Positions 34,440-47,055 of a stretch of 64,000 nucleotides of DNA are shown here, in pieces. A program made the position numbers and the translations under genes. Source of the stretch: Torreya grandis. Taxonomy: Eukaryota > Streptophyta > Pinopsida > Cupressales > Taxaceae. The stretch is from contig JARHVA010002683.1 in assembly GCA_037957365.1 (NCBI GenBank), positions 1,671,001 through 1,735,000 on the forward strand, written 5' to 3'. Below the pieces are notes generated by a model. That model was given only the letters and a program-made list of their open reading frames with translations, was not told the DNA's origin and did no database searches. The first letter of the stretch is position 1; the number at the start of each line of letters is the position of its first letter.

Positions 34440-35682
34440 AAAAATTATACATTTTACAAATTGCATTAATAATTTAATTTAATTAAAAAAATATTTATAA
34501 AAAAAAAAAAAAAAAAAAAAATTAAAGAAAATAATTTTACAAAAAATAATCCAATACTTATCCATCACATATTTTTATATTAAAAAGATATATAATAAAT
34601 CATAAAATTATTAAATTTTATTCATATAAAAATATTCTTAAAAAAAACAATTATAGTACATGAACATCAAATGGATGACCCAAGTGCTATAACAAAAGAT
34701 TCCCAATAAAAAACCAAGAAACATAATATAATTGTGTTTTCCTTTAAATTAGAATATATTCTTTCTATACATTTAAGGAAAGTGTACAAGTTTGACAGAC
34801 CACTTGTTTATATTATAATTATAATTAAGATTAATTTACAAAATAGAAACAAATGTGATACGGAAGCCATATTCTCATTGAAAAAAGTATATATATATTC
34901 ACACCCTTTCCTAGAAAGTGATCCCCATTCATATTCATTTTGTTGTGAAACGTAAAATTGTTGTTATGAGTTGAAGTCTTACTCTAGGATAGTAATTCGA
35001 AAGAGTAAGTTTTTAACCAAAAAATATAAAGTTTTTCATGTTATATTTTTCAATGTTTTTTTTAATCTATTATTATTATTATAAAAGATAAAATAATTTT
35101 AAATAAAATATTTAATTTTAATTATTTTATTATATAAAATTATTAAAATAAAAATAAATATTAAATATTAAATATTAAAATATTATTTATTAAATTTGAT
35201 TTATATTTATAAATAGTAAAAATAAATAATATAAATTTTATTTGTTTAATTAATTATCGAGTTAATAAATATATTAATAATATTTTTAAAGTTTTTATTA
35301 ATATTTAGAAAAATTAAAAAATATATAATAATAATAATAATAATAAAATAATAATTGTAAATATATTTATTTTAAAATAGAGAGTACTATCAAATTATGT
35401 TTACTTTTAAATTCATTTAAAAAGTTGATATTAAAAAAAAATCGATAAATAAAACTATTGCAGGTATCAATACTTTTGCCAAAGCCAAGACTAATGGATA
35501 TAATTCTAAACAAGAAGATATTTAGTACCCATAGAAACAGTGGATGACTTAATATGTCTAAGGTAAGTTCAAAGTAAAGTAAGGTTGGAGCATCTAAATA
35601 ATTTAAATTGAAATGTTGTATAAGAGATGTTTTAAATTTATTTTTAGTTGTATTTAGGGTTAAATTTTTTGCATTCAATATC

Positions 35683-35685
<3 letters not shown>

Positions 35686-35719
<34 letters not shown>
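35686..35719. repeat. (TA)n microsatellite
   Basis: TA run inside copy B; the matching place in copy A (about 620-640) has only a very short run. Confidence 0.9.
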
Positions 35720-35725
<6 letters not shown>

Positions 35726-36330
35726 ATTGGTAATGAATTATTTTTTTAATTATTTAATGATATAATGGTTAAAATAATAATAATGTACAGGATATATTCG
35801 AGGGAGAAGTACAATTTTGGGAATGGATAAGGATGAGGGAAATTAAGGACTACAATAAAACATGGAAATTTATATACAAGTATTTTTTCTTAACTACTAA
35901 TTTGTTTGATATTTTATTCATTTAAATTAAGATATTTATTTTATCGAATTACTTATAGGCCTATTAAACATAAAAACAAAGATGATGAATACGCACTTTC
36001 TGATATGAGTAAGTACATAAACTTTATTATTAAAATAGTTTGTTATCCATTGCCTTTTGACCTGTTATTTTTTCTACAAACACTATTTTTTCTTCTATAT
36101 TAATGTTCGTGACGTAATAACTTGTAGGGAACTTTATGATGGAACACCATATTTTAATAGGAGATTCGATACAAATCATTCGTTTCCATGGGGAACAAGA
36201 CAAGAACCAAAAATATGTAATATTTTTAAGAAAACCAACATTTTATTTTCAAGCTCTTTACATAGTTACGTTCACATTTATTTTCATTTAATTACATTTT
36301 TACAAATTTAATAATTTATTTATTTATTTT

Positions 36331-36620
36331 TTCAATCAGGAATTTGATTTCTGGAAAGCAACCAAATGCCTAGGAGAGGGTTCTGCTCAACCTTTGCAGC
36401 AAGTGGAAAGTTCTAATGCAGGAGAGTTTTATTAATTATACATAAAAAATTAATTTAAACCTTTAAAATTATATATTTTTTCAATTAGGTAATTGATTTC
36501 TGCAAAGCAACCAAATGCCTAGGAGAGGGTTCTTCTAAACCTCTGTAGAAAAGGGAAAATTCTAGTGTAGGAGAGTTTTATTAATTACACATAAAGACTT
36601 TTAAAACTATAATTTTTTTT
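36331..36620. repeat. 150-bp tandem duplication in copy B
   Basis: Two units share GCAACCAAATGCCTAGGAG and GGAGAGTTTTATTAATTA (the latter at 36421 and 36570). Copy A has a single, shorter counterpart at about 1240-1290 that lacks the AAATGCCTAGGAG part. Confidence 0.85.
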
Positions 36621-37577
36621 TTCGAATTAAGTTAAACTTTTAATTTTTTATTTTATTTTTTGAATTAAATTAAATAGTTTGTATTAAACATTAAAAAAAG
36701 TCAAGTGATTTAAATTTTTTACTTTTATTTTTTGTGGTTGATCTCTTTTAAATTAAACATAAAAACTATTTTCCATTAACTCACATTTGTGATAATATTA
36801 TATCTTATTTTTAGAAATCTATATTTTTTTAATTAAATTTAAATTTAAATCTATTAATTCTTATTATAATATTTTTTACTACAATTTAATTATTATTTAT
36901 TAATTAAATATTATTATTTTTAATTCAAAATTAAATTTATAAATTTTATTGTTTTTATTATATCAATTTTTTAATATATAAATTTTAAAAATATACAAAT
37001 GGTTTGTTTATATAATAACTTGTTCATGATCATGTTTAATTATTAAAATAAAATTATAATCAAATTTTAATTAATGAAAGTTTTTCTTCATGATCATGTT
37101 TAATTATTGAGATAGAATTGTAAATTAGATTGAACATATATATGATTAACAATTTCAATTTATTTATTTATGATGAGGAGTCAGGATTATTTTTTATTGT
37201 TCAATTATTAATTTATATATAAAATAATTGTTGTAATGTTTAATATATATTTATTTCAATAATAATTATTCACTATAATGATTGGATTTGCATATGATAA
37301 ATAAAATTTATTTAGAAAATAAAATTTAAATTGAAATGAGGGAATTATGTTTTAAAATTCATTCATCTCAAAATAAAATTTAATTGTATTTTGTAATCAT
37401 TAAAATGTTAAATATGTGAAAAGTATGACAACATAATAATATTTACGCAAATTTTAATTATTTATCAACATAATAATATTTATGCAAATTTTAATTATTT
37501 ATATAATATATGAAGCAAGGCTTATATAAATGTGTTGATGGAGTCCGTAATAGTATAATGTAAAACTAGTACCATGT

Positions 37578-37995
37578 TTTAATTACTACATGATACGGAT
37601 CGTGGTTCATTAAATTTTTTTTTTTTAAAGTACACAACAAAACAATCACAATGTAAAATAATAAGGTTAAAACTTTCATGCAAGAGATATGTTTAAATAT
37701 TGCATAGGAAAATATTGTACAGACAAGGTCAATGGGCAATACAAAAGAATTTAATAATGTCAAAAATGAGTTATATGATCAAAGAATTTAATTACTACAT
37801 GATATGGATCGTGGTTCTTTAGAAAAAAAAGACTTTAAAAAGTACACAACAAAACAATCACAACTTAAAATAATAAGGTTAAAACTTTCATACAAGAGAT
37901 ATGATTAAATATTGCATAGGAAAATATTGTACATACAAGGTCAATGGGCAATACAAAATAATTTAATAATGTCAAAAACAAGTTATACGATCAAA
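37578..37995. repeat. 209-bp tandem duplication in copy B
   Basis: AATTACTACATGATA occurs at 37581 and AATTACTACATGATATGG at 37790, and the following ~200 bases repeat with few differences (AAGGTCAATGGGCAATACA in both). Copy A has one unit (about 3745-3960). Confidence 0.9.
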
Positions 37996-38584
37996 TGTCA
38001 CACACAACAAATGGCCAAAGAACATAAATAATATACATATTCAAATGTTTCACATACCAAATAATGATCTCATAGAGATACTCAATAAATTGACACTTAA
38101 AATTCATGTCCCATACACAATATACCAACAAGATCTATTCTAATATGTATAAGTCTTAATATTAATAGAACATAGAGCTAGAAAATAGTGTTCACTATAT
38201 ACATGCAACATGATCATATCCTCTAAAATAGTATATCCATGTACACAATGAAGAACAAATATATTAGGAAGACATTTTAATAAATATATATCTCATCAAT
38301 ATAGAGTCATGAAATGATAACTATTTCAGCAAAGCTACTAAGTAGAAGTAAGTCAAACATATTAGTCCATATAAAAGTCTATATATCTTGCATAGCATTT
38401 ATGAATATTAATGAAATGCATGTGTGATAGAAAAATAGTACAATATATAATAATTATTAGATAAATAAAAAATGACAATGATGTAAAATATATTTTTAAA
38501 TATGTTTTGGTCCTAATTTTAGATATTTAGAATTATATATTTATTTATTTATATTTTTGTAATATTTGATTTTTTTTAATGTTT

Positions 38585-39912
38585 ACATTTTGAATTTTAG
38601 TAAAATAGAATTGTATAGTGGTGGATTGGATGGACACTTTGGTAAGACAAAGATAATAATTTTGGTAGATGAGAAGTATTTTTTGTCAAAGATGAAGAGA
38701 GATGTGACAAGATATATTACAAGGTGTAAGATATGTCAGGTACCTAAAGGATATGCACATAATATAGGGTTATACATGTCATTACTGATTACAAGAAGAC
38801 CATAGAAAAATTGAAGTATGGATTTTGTGTTAGGATTAACAAACACATAGAGAGATAATGATTGAATTTTTGTTGTTGCAGATATATTTTCTAAGATAGT
38901 TTATTTTATTACATATAATAAAATCAATTGTGTCACTAGAGTTGCATAAATATTTTTAAAGATATTGTGAGATTGCATAGTATTCTAAAAATTATTACAT
39001 CAGATAGAAACATCAAATTTCTAATTCATTTTTGGAAGACTTTGTGGAGAAATGTGGGTACTAAGCTAGAATTTAGTAGTGCATATTACCCCCCAAATAA
39101 ATGGATAGACATAAGTTGTTAATATGATCTTGAGAAATCTATTGAGATGCTTAGCGGTAAAGAACCCCAAGTAATGAAACTTGACTTTAACAGAAATTAA
39201 GTTTGCATATAATCATGTAATGAATAGATCAATAGTTAAATCAGCATTTTAGATTGTTTATAGTAGAAATCCTAAGCATTTTAGATTTGGTATAGTTACC
39301 AATTGTAGAACAAGTTAGTAATGATGAAAAAACATTTGCAGTATATACAATGCTTATAAGAATAAGTAAGATGAAAATTGTAGGAAAATAATGATAAGTA
39401 TAAAGCAACATCAAATGTCAAAAGAAGTTCAAATATATTTGAATAATGAGATTTAGTAATGGTTTACTTGAGGAAAATGAGATTTATAAAAGGAACATAT
39501 AACAAGTTGAATTATAATAAATTGGACCATGAAGAATTGTGAAGAAAATCAATTCCAATGCTTATGAGGTGAGTTTACCACATAATTTTGATCTCTCTCT
39601 AGTATTTAATGTTTCTATTTATATAATTTTCATTGGAAAGATAGTGAGTGTGAATAAGATGAAGAAGTAGATTGGAAGCAATAGGTGCCAAATAAGAAGA
39701 AAGAAAATATAGTGTATGTTTTGGATAAGAAGATAATAAACACAAGGCATGAATTTTATGACATGATTTAGTACATTTGGATGTTTTATAACATGAATAA
39801 CAAACTTGGATTACATAATGGGTGATGAATAATATTGATAAGAACAAATTGTAGTAGTAAAATCCGAGCAACTTGCAAGAGCTGAGTTGTTTTCAACTAG
39901 AGCAGAATGATG
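38585..39912 (+). pseudogene. Ty3/gypsy chromovirus integrase relic, copy B
   Basis: The homologue of 4565-5892. The zinc-binding region is better kept: GGLDGHFGKTK, KMKRDVTRYITRCKICQ (His and the Cys pair visible), then AHNIGLYMSL. In the core, MDFVLGL and ITSDRNIKF retain both Asp that are Asn in copy A, while the Glu region near 39100 is lost. FSSAYYPPNK follows, then a decayed C-terminus (LDHEEL, NAYEV) and chromodomain-like tail to about 39912. Several stops and frame changes. As in copy A, similarity starts abruptly (about 38600), after a T-rich tract ending in TTTTAG, with no gag, protease or reverse transcriptase before it. Confidence 0.85.
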
Positions 39913-41338
39913 CAAGAAAAGAGGTCAAACTTCTAGAAACCATAGGTTTTAATCTATAGCTCCGTTTTATCCCTTCTTCATGCCAAAATCACTGGCTCAA
40001 AATTTTTAATACTATCATAACCTGCCCTTCCAGTTATGTGATGTTTTCGATAAATTTAGGAGGCCAAACGTGACCATCTTAGGGTCTACAATTGCAATTT
40101 ATAATTATTTTTAGTTTTTTTTCTTAAATTTAAAAATTATTTATTTTTGTAATTGAATTTGAACTTCAATTTAAAATCATCTGATATATTAATGTTATAA
40201 TTTACTTTATGTTTACATATTTTTAGATTTAAGCATGCTTGAATACAAAACTTACTAAAAATAAAACATTTTAAAAATAAGAGGTAGAATTTTATTTATT
40301 TTTAAAGATTCAAATTTTATATATAAACTCTAATTCTAAGTTATAATTTATTTATATACAATTTTTAATTATTTAAATATTTTAATACGAATCAATATTA
40401 GTTATTGTTCAAAATTTTGATTTATTCAATTTTGATTTATTTTAATAATATTCTGATCCATTATAATAAAACATCATTATCATATATACAAATACATGTA
40501 AATATTTTTCCTTATAAATAAATTATATAAAAACTTTATAAAACATCACTGAACATGTTTAGAGTTAAAATATGTACAATTTATAGGATTTACAAATATT
40601 TTTGAATAATGTCATAATTAGTTTAACTAATAAAAATGTTGATCATTTATTAAAATAAATTATTATAAATAAGTTATTTGATCATTAAAAAGGTATTAGA
40701 AATTTATTTTATTTGATATTGGAATATGTCATTTGTCCGTGATTTTTTAAAAATAGATATGATAGGGTCTTTACAATTTCTCTATCTTTATTAATGTCAA
40801 GGATATTCAAATCATTTATTTTGTAAATTAAATTGAAATTAAATTTTTAAATATTTTATTTTTAGTATCAAAATATATTTAGAAGTTAATATATTATAAT
40901 AATATTTATTTAAGATTTCTTTTAATGAATAGATTTTTAAATGATAATTAAATAAATGTCAAATTTAAAATTAAAAATAATAATGAAAAACTCATTTTAT
41001 TATAATTTAATATATTTTTCTTAATTTAAAAATTATTTATTTAATATTATTAAATTTTATATAAATTTTTAAAAAATAAAATAAAAATTATTTTTATGAA
41101 ATTTATTGCCATGTATGGTTTTAGTCATCTCGCAAATAACCTCCATCAGTTAAAAAGAATTAAGGTTTATGATAAAATAACTTAGTTTCCATACCTAAAC
41201 TTCATGGAATTCACCAGGCTAATTTTGCGGAAAAGAACATGAGAGGATTGAGAGGATACAATATGTTTGTATTACGGCTTACATAATTTCAAGTCCGCGG
41301 ATAAAGGGGACTCGGCCTAAGTTTATAAATTCTACCTT

Positions 41339-41466
41339 CTACACACATTTGAATTCAAAAATTCTCTTTTCAACTTCTACCTGTTTCTCATTTCTTACTG
41401 AGCTACACACATTTGAATTCAAAAATTCTCTTTTCAACTTCTACCTGTTTCTCATTTCTTACTTTA
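41339..41466. repeat. 64-bp tandem duplication, almost identical units
   Basis: CTACACACATTTGAATTC starts at 41339 and 41403, and the following sequence is the same apart from the unit junction. It looks recent compared with the rest of the block. Confidence 0.92.
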
Positions 41467-41720
41467 GGCTCAGTAGACTCTTTTAAGAACATAAAGAATT
41501 AATTATTTTTAGGTGAAACTTAACCATCATGTACAAATATTTGTTGGCAATAAACCAAAGAATTAAAGCATGCATGAAGTTGAAATGGTTACATCGTTGT
41601 ACTTGAAACAAATAGGTCAAAAGATCAAAATCTGTTGACAGAACATATCTTTACATTGACATAGTCAACGATTCATATCTGCGCTTGTTGGTTATGCTTA
41701 GGGGTTACCCTAGGATCTTC

Positions 41721-41964
41721 ATTGATGTAAGCAGAGGAAATATATGAATGAGAGTAGCAAAGCCCTGCTATTTGGTATGCAGTAAATGATTGTATGCAGT
41801 AAATGATTGTATACGAGAATAACGTAGCCCTGCATAAGTGGCATAAAGGATTAAAAAATTGTATTACTCTTGGTAGAAGATTAATGAAATTTAACTATTT
41901 TCTATTTGTTTTGTTGTGTCTATCTATTTATTTCCTCTATTTTTTCTGAGTCTCAAATCCAATA
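41721..41964 (+). repeat. Copia 5' LTR, 5'-truncated
   Basis: Matches the last ~230 bases of the 3' LTR (from about 46826), with ATATATGAATGA, CAGTAAATGATTGTA, TGTATTACTCTTGG and AATCCAATA versus AATCCAACA at the end. Roughly the first 285 bases, the U3 side, are missing. A 17-bp unit (TATGCAGTAAATGATTG) is doubled at 41776-41809 and is single in the 3' LTR. Confidence 0.85.
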
Positions 41965-41967
41965 AAC

Positions 41968-41978
41968 TGGTATCCGAG
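41968..41978 (+). other. Copia primer binding site (initiator tRNA-Met type)
   Basis: TGGTATCCGAG three bases after the LTR end matches the usual TGGTATCAGAG with one change. It primes minus-strand DNA synthesis. Confidence 0.75.
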
Positions 41979-42345
41979 TAGTAGAAATATCCTGGTCAAT
42001 GCAAGATCCACCCAAAGACAAAAGGGAATCGTTTCAAATAAGAAGAAAGTTCACAAATTTTGGGCCAAAGAATAAGCGATGAAGTGAAGAGACCAAATCA
42101 AAAGGGTGAGTGAGTCAACCAAGTAAGTCGATCTATTTTAAATCAGCCTATGTATGAGTTAAAAATTGTCTTCAACGTAGAGGTGCCAACCATTAGTAAA
42201 ATAAAAGGAAAAAATTGTAGATGCCCGTATCATTCAGTAAAAGCTATTCAGAAAAAGAATAGAGTTGAAACAGAGCATTAAAATGGGGGAAGGAGAAACT
42301 CCAATAGAAGTAAAATATTAGAAAGAGATTTGTTTTATAGAAGTC

Positions 42346-43330
42346 ATGGTAGGAATAAGTGTTAGCATTTATCAACTCCAAATACCAATATTTAATGGAA
42401 AAATTTATGATTTTTGGAGTATAAAAATGAAAACTCTGTTATGTTCACAAGATGTTTGAGATTTAGTGGAAAATGGGTTCCTTGAACCAGCAAACCAACA
42501 TGCATATTAGGCACTGTCACAAGTAGATAAGGACCTACTCAAGAAGAATAAAAACAAGGATTCTAAAGCATTTTTTTTCATCTATAAATCCATATAAGTA
42601 TCAATATTTCCAAGGGTTGCAGCGATTACAAGTTCAAAACAAGCATTGGAAACCCTACAAACAACATACCAAGGTACTAGCAAAGTTAAAAATGCCAAAT
42701 TACAAATACTTAGAAGGGATTCTAAGAATCTTCATAGAAAAGAATAAGATAATATAGACTCATTTTTTACATATGTAATGGGCATTGTAAATAAAATAAG
42801 AACTCCTGGTGAGAGTATAAAAAAAAAGAAGGTTTTAGAAAAAGTACATAGAAGCTTGCCTACAAAATTTTATTAAGTAGCAGTGACCATTGAAGAATCT
42901 AAGGATTTATCTTAGTTATCTATTGATGAATTAATGGGGTCATTGTTGTCACATGAGCAAAGGTTAAGCCATTCAGTAGCATCTTCATTGGAAAATGCAT
43001 TCAAAACTCAGATTTTAGTCAATAGAACAAGAGGGAGATAAAATTATAGCAGAGTTAGAGGTCATTTTTCATCAAGAGGAGGTAGAGATTCTAATCAATT
43101 TAAATCAGACCAACATCAATCCCTCATATGTATTTCACACCATCAAAAGGAAGAGCTAGGAGCCATTTCTATGGCCATCATCAAGGAGAAATGTATGATA
43201 AATCAAACATCTAATGGTATTATTATTAAATATTTAGTCATTTTGCATTTGAATGTATAAAAAGGGAATATGATATGAATAAATTAATAAAAGGCAAATT
43301 TTACAAGTGAAAAGTAGCCCAACACTAGTG
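42346..43330 (+). pseudogene. Copia gag relic
   Basis: From ATG 42346 the frame reads VGISVSIYQLQIPIFNG and IYDFWSIKMKTLL, the typical opening of copia gag. Then come ALETLQTTYQGTSKVKNAKL, FFTYVMGIVNKI and IDELMGSLLSHEQRL. A basic RGR/SRGG segment follows (43030-43085). The knuckle is decayed: SHFAFECIKRE near 43240 keeps its second half. Stops, mostly TAG or TAA, interrupt it. The protein would form the virus-like particle. Confidence 0.8.
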
Positions 43331-43379
43331 AACAAAACAAAATGTTGATAACATGTAATGTTACATAAAAAAAACTCAA

Positions 43380-44760
43380 AGGAAGTATGGTTTTTAGATA
43401 GTGGGTATAGCAATCATATGAGTGCAAATAAGGAATTATTTGCAATAATAGATGATTCGGTAAAATAAAAATTACAGTTGGGAAAATATCGCAAATTATT
43501 AGTCATGGGAAAAGGATCAATTAAAATAAGAACAAAACAAGTTAAAAAGAATGAAAACACAATCTAATAAGTATTGGTCAATTGGTGCAAAAATGGTATA
43601 GGATATACTTTGAGAATGGTGAACATGTGATTTTGGAAAAGAAACCCAGCAATAATCTAACTGTAAAATTTGAAATGAGGAGAAATATAATGTTTCCTCT
43701 TAAGATCCAAAGGGAACTATGTTTAAAATCTCAAGGATTTCAAACAATTGCTGAAGCAACATTTAGAATTTCATGCAAGGATCAATATTGGTTATGGCAC
43801 TTAAGATTTGGAAATCTAAACTTTAAATGTTTACATATGTTGTATAGAAAGAGAATGGTATATGTATTGCCACCAATAAATCCACTTTAAACAACATGTG
43901 AGAGTTGAATACTAGCAAAGCAACATAAACAAAAAAAACTTCCATTGAAAAATATTATGGGGTAACTCATCCACTTAAAATAATTCATTCAAGCCTTTTA
44001 AGACCGATGTAAACACCATCCATAAGTGTAAATCTATATTTTTTGACATTCATTGATGATTTCAGCCTCAAAACTTGAGTCTATTTCTTAAAATATAAAT
44101 AATATGTGTTTGATATTTTTAAGGAGTTTGAGGCAAAAGTTGAAAATAAAAGTGGATATTATATCAAAATATTGAGAACCAATCAAGGTGGTTAATCCAT
44201 ATCAAATGATTTTCTAAATTTTTGTAAGGTAAATGGAATAATAAAATAATTCACAATAATATATACACCTCAACAAAATGAAGTAGCAAAAAGAAAGAAT
44301 ATGACAATTATGGAAATGACAAGAAGCATGATAAAAGCTAAGCATCTACCAAATGAATATTGGGTTGAAGTGGTTGCATGTGTAGATACATTTTCAATAG
44401 GTGTTCAACAAAAGTTTTGATAAATAGAATACCACAAGAAGTTTGGAGCAAAAAGAAACATAATGTTTTACATTTGAGAGCCTTTGGATGTGTAACATAC
44501 TCCTCAATACCTCAAGAATTAAGAAAGAAGCTCGATTATAGAGGTGAAATGTGCATTTTTATGGGATATAGTGAACAATCTAAAGCATACAAACTATACA
44601 ATTTGATTACAAAGAAGATAATAATCAGCTGTGATGTATAATTTATTAAAGAAGCGTGGGATAGAAGCATTGATAAAATAACTATAATCACAGCCAATGT
44701 TCCACATGAGAATGAGGACAATGAAATTCAAAGTGGGAATCCTAATAGATAAGTAAATAT
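43380..44760 (+). pseudogene. Copia pol relic: protease and integrase
   Basis: The protease begins with VWFLDSGYSNHMS; only the V codon is a modern stop-adjacent change and the DSG triad is kept at about 43400. A pre-integrase region (43582-43890) has NLTVKFEMRR and YWLWHLRFGNLNFKCLHML, with the His and Asn spacing of the zinc-binding part. The core (43960-44400) is badly decayed, with traces near YTPQQNE (44265-44285) and NMTIMEMTRSM. The C-terminal part is clear: IPQEVWSKKKHNVLHLRAFG and CIFMGYSEQSKAYKLYN (44420-44600). Enzymatically dead. Confidence 0.82.
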
Positions 44761-44999
44761 TCCTCAAGATCCACTAGTAAATGTTTTTACAACAGCTTCT
44801 AAGGTACCCACGACTCCAATTCCATCTACTCTAGCTAGTAATAACAATAGTGAATCATCTATTCCAATACTTTCATCATTGAGATCACAGTCTATAAACA
44901 CTTCAAATAAGACCCATAGTCTAAAGGATATTTATGATGAGTTTCAAGAAGATGAAAATATGGATATCTATTATGATTTTGCAATATTAACACACGCTG

Positions 45000-46466
45000 A
45001 TCCAATTTACTTTAAGGGTGCAATTAAAGATGATAATTGAATTGTAGTTATGGATGAATAAATTCAATCAAATAAGAATCAAATGTGGGATCTTGTAGAG
45101 CTTCCTAAAGGAAATGACATTATTAGATTAAAATGGGATTACAAAACAAAGTCTAATGTAGATAGAAAAGTTGAGAAACACAAATCAAGACTAGTAGCTA
45201 AGGGCTTCACACAATAACTAGGTATAGATTACAACAAAACATGTATACATGTTGCAATACTAGACACTATTAGAATGGCGTTATTTATTATAGCTCAAAA
45301 AAGTTGGAAGGTTTATGAAATGGATGTCAAATCATAAATATTTAATGGAATTTTAGAAGAAGAAGCTTATATATAACAACCACCTAGTTATGATGTTATA
45401 GGAGAAGAGCACAAGGTCTACAACTTGAAAAAGGCCTTATATGGATTGAAGTAAGCTCTTAGAGCTTGGTATACTACAATAGATTTTTATTTTGTAAATA
45501 ATAGATTTATCAAATGTGGTAATAAACCAAATTTGTATGTGAAATTGAATGATGAAGGAAACATTTTGATAGTATGTTTGTATGTGGATGACTTGAGTTT
45601 TACCCAAAACTTGTCATCTGAATCATTTAAGGTGACCATGAAAATTGAATTTCAGATGACTGATTTGGGATTTATGAGATATTTTCTTAGCACAAAAGTA
45701 AGTCAATCTAAGCAAGACATGTTCATATTTTGATCAAAGTATGTTAATGACTTATTAAAAAGGTTCAAGATGTTGAATGTTAAATCAGCTCCTACACGAG
45801 TTGCGATGGTTTTAAAACTTAGCAAGGACGACAAAAGTTCAACTATTGATGAAAATTTATTCATGAGATTAGTTGAAAACCTCATGTATTTGACCACCAC
45901 AAGACCCAACATTATGTATATGGTTAGTCTTATTTAAATATTGATGGATAATCTAAAAGAGTCTCATTAGAAAGTTAGAAAAAGAATTCTGAGATATATA
46001 GCTGGAACAAAGTGTTTTGGGATCATGTGTACATCATCAGATGATTCCAGGGTGATTGGTTATATAGATGGTGATTGGGGAGGTAGCATGGACAATATAA
46101 AAATCACTTTAAGATATTTTTTTCATCTTAGATTGGGTGATATCTCTTGGGCATTGAAGAAGTAACCAATTGTGACACTTTCATTAGCTGAAGCAAAATA
46201 TGTTGTAGCCACATTGGCTACTTGCCAAGCAATGTGGATGAGAATATTACTTTTAGATTTGATGCATAGTCAAAAATCTACAAAGATATATTTTGAAAAA
46301 TATTCAGGAATTGCATTATCTAAAAATCATGTGTTTCATAAATGCATCAAGCATATTGATACTAGATATAATTTTATTCATGAATTGGTGAACAATGGTG
46401 ATATATATCATCAGTTTTATAAGTATGAAAAGCAACTAGCAAACATATTCATAAATACACTTTAAA
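45000..46466 (+). pseudogene. Copia pol relic: reverse transcriptase and RNase H
   Basis: Reverse transcriptase: KNQMWDLVELPKGNDII, KSRLVAKGFTQ, YEMDVKS, YNLKKALYGLK and the catalytic CLYVDDL (about 45570-45600), then EFQMTDLGFMRYFL. RNase H: YIDGDWGG (about 46060), a damaged SWALKK, then TLSLAEAKYVVATLATCQ (46172-46230), SKNHVFHKCIKHIDTRYNFI and the tail ending near 46466. In-frame stops recur and a few indels are likely. These enzymes would make the cDNA and remove the RNA template. Confidence 0.88.
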
Positions 46467-46530
46467 ATAACATGTTTGATCATCTCTAGGAAAGTATATG
46501 GATAACTGATATACATGGAAATGAATATTA

Positions 46531-46539
46531 AGAGGGAGG
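46531..46539 (+). other. Copia polypurine tract
   Basis: AGAGGGAGG directly before the TGTGAAC start of the 3' LTR. It primes plus-strand synthesis. Confidence 0.7.
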
Positions 46540-46541
46540 TT

Positions 46542-47055
46542 TGTGAACATGAATGTATAGTGCACCAACATTAATCTCCCTTGCCATGTCATATCACTCT
46601 ACAACTATGCCAACAACTTGTATTTATCTCATATCAAGTATTAATGTCTTAATACATTACAAATATCTTTATATATCCCCTATTTGTAGCTATACTTATG
46701 GATTATATTTAATGTGTGAATTAACAATATTTTCTTATTAGTTTTTGTAGCATTTCAGGAGACTTCTAGGCTATATTGTTGAACTGATTTGTTTTGCAAA
46801 TAATATATATCATATACTCTATTTTTATCAATGTAAGTAGAGGAAATATATGAATGAAAGCAGTAAAGCCCTACTATTTAGTATGCAGTAAATGATTGTA
46901 TAGGAGAACAGTAAATCCCTGCGTAACTGGTATAAATGATTACAAGTCTGTATTACTCTTGGAAGAAGATTAATTAAATTTAACTATTTAGTATCTGTTT
47001 TTCTATGTATATTTGTTTATTTATTATATTTTTTTTCTGAGGCTTAAATCCAACA
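46542..47055 (+). repeat. Copia 3' LTR, complete
   Basis: 514 bp from TGTGAAC to ATCCAACA, with TG and CA ends. The right part matches the truncated 5' LTR. The left, U3-like part (46542-46825) is present only here. Confidence 0.85.

Larger units (their letters stand above)
34440..41718 (+). repeat. AT-rich long repeat block, copy B
   Basis: 34440-35520 aligns with copies C and D (for example the GAACATCAAATGGATGACCC region near 34662 with 21990). 35520-41718 aligns with 400-8150 of copy A in order. It lacks the LINE-derived insertion found at 1566-3277. Private changes are three local tandem duplications (36331-36620, 37578-37995 and 41339-41466), a (TA)n run at 35686-35719 and an A-tract near 34498-34520. 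It ends where the truncated copia LTR starts. Confidence 0.78.
41721..47055 (+). mobile_element. Ty1/copia LTR retrotransposon, decayed
   Basis: Order on the plus strand: truncated 5' LTR (41721-41964), primer binding site (41968-41978), gag (42346-43330), protease, integrase (43380-44760), reverse transcriptase and RNase H (45000-46466), polypurine tract (46531-46539) and 3' LTR (46542-47055). Integrase before reverse transcriptase defines the copia order. There are many stops but few large deletions. The left flank is the end of block copy B. The right flank (47056 on) matches an internal point of the block (about 4060 and 38098), so the flanks do not form a simple insertion site and no target duplication is seen. 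Confidence 0.9.
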
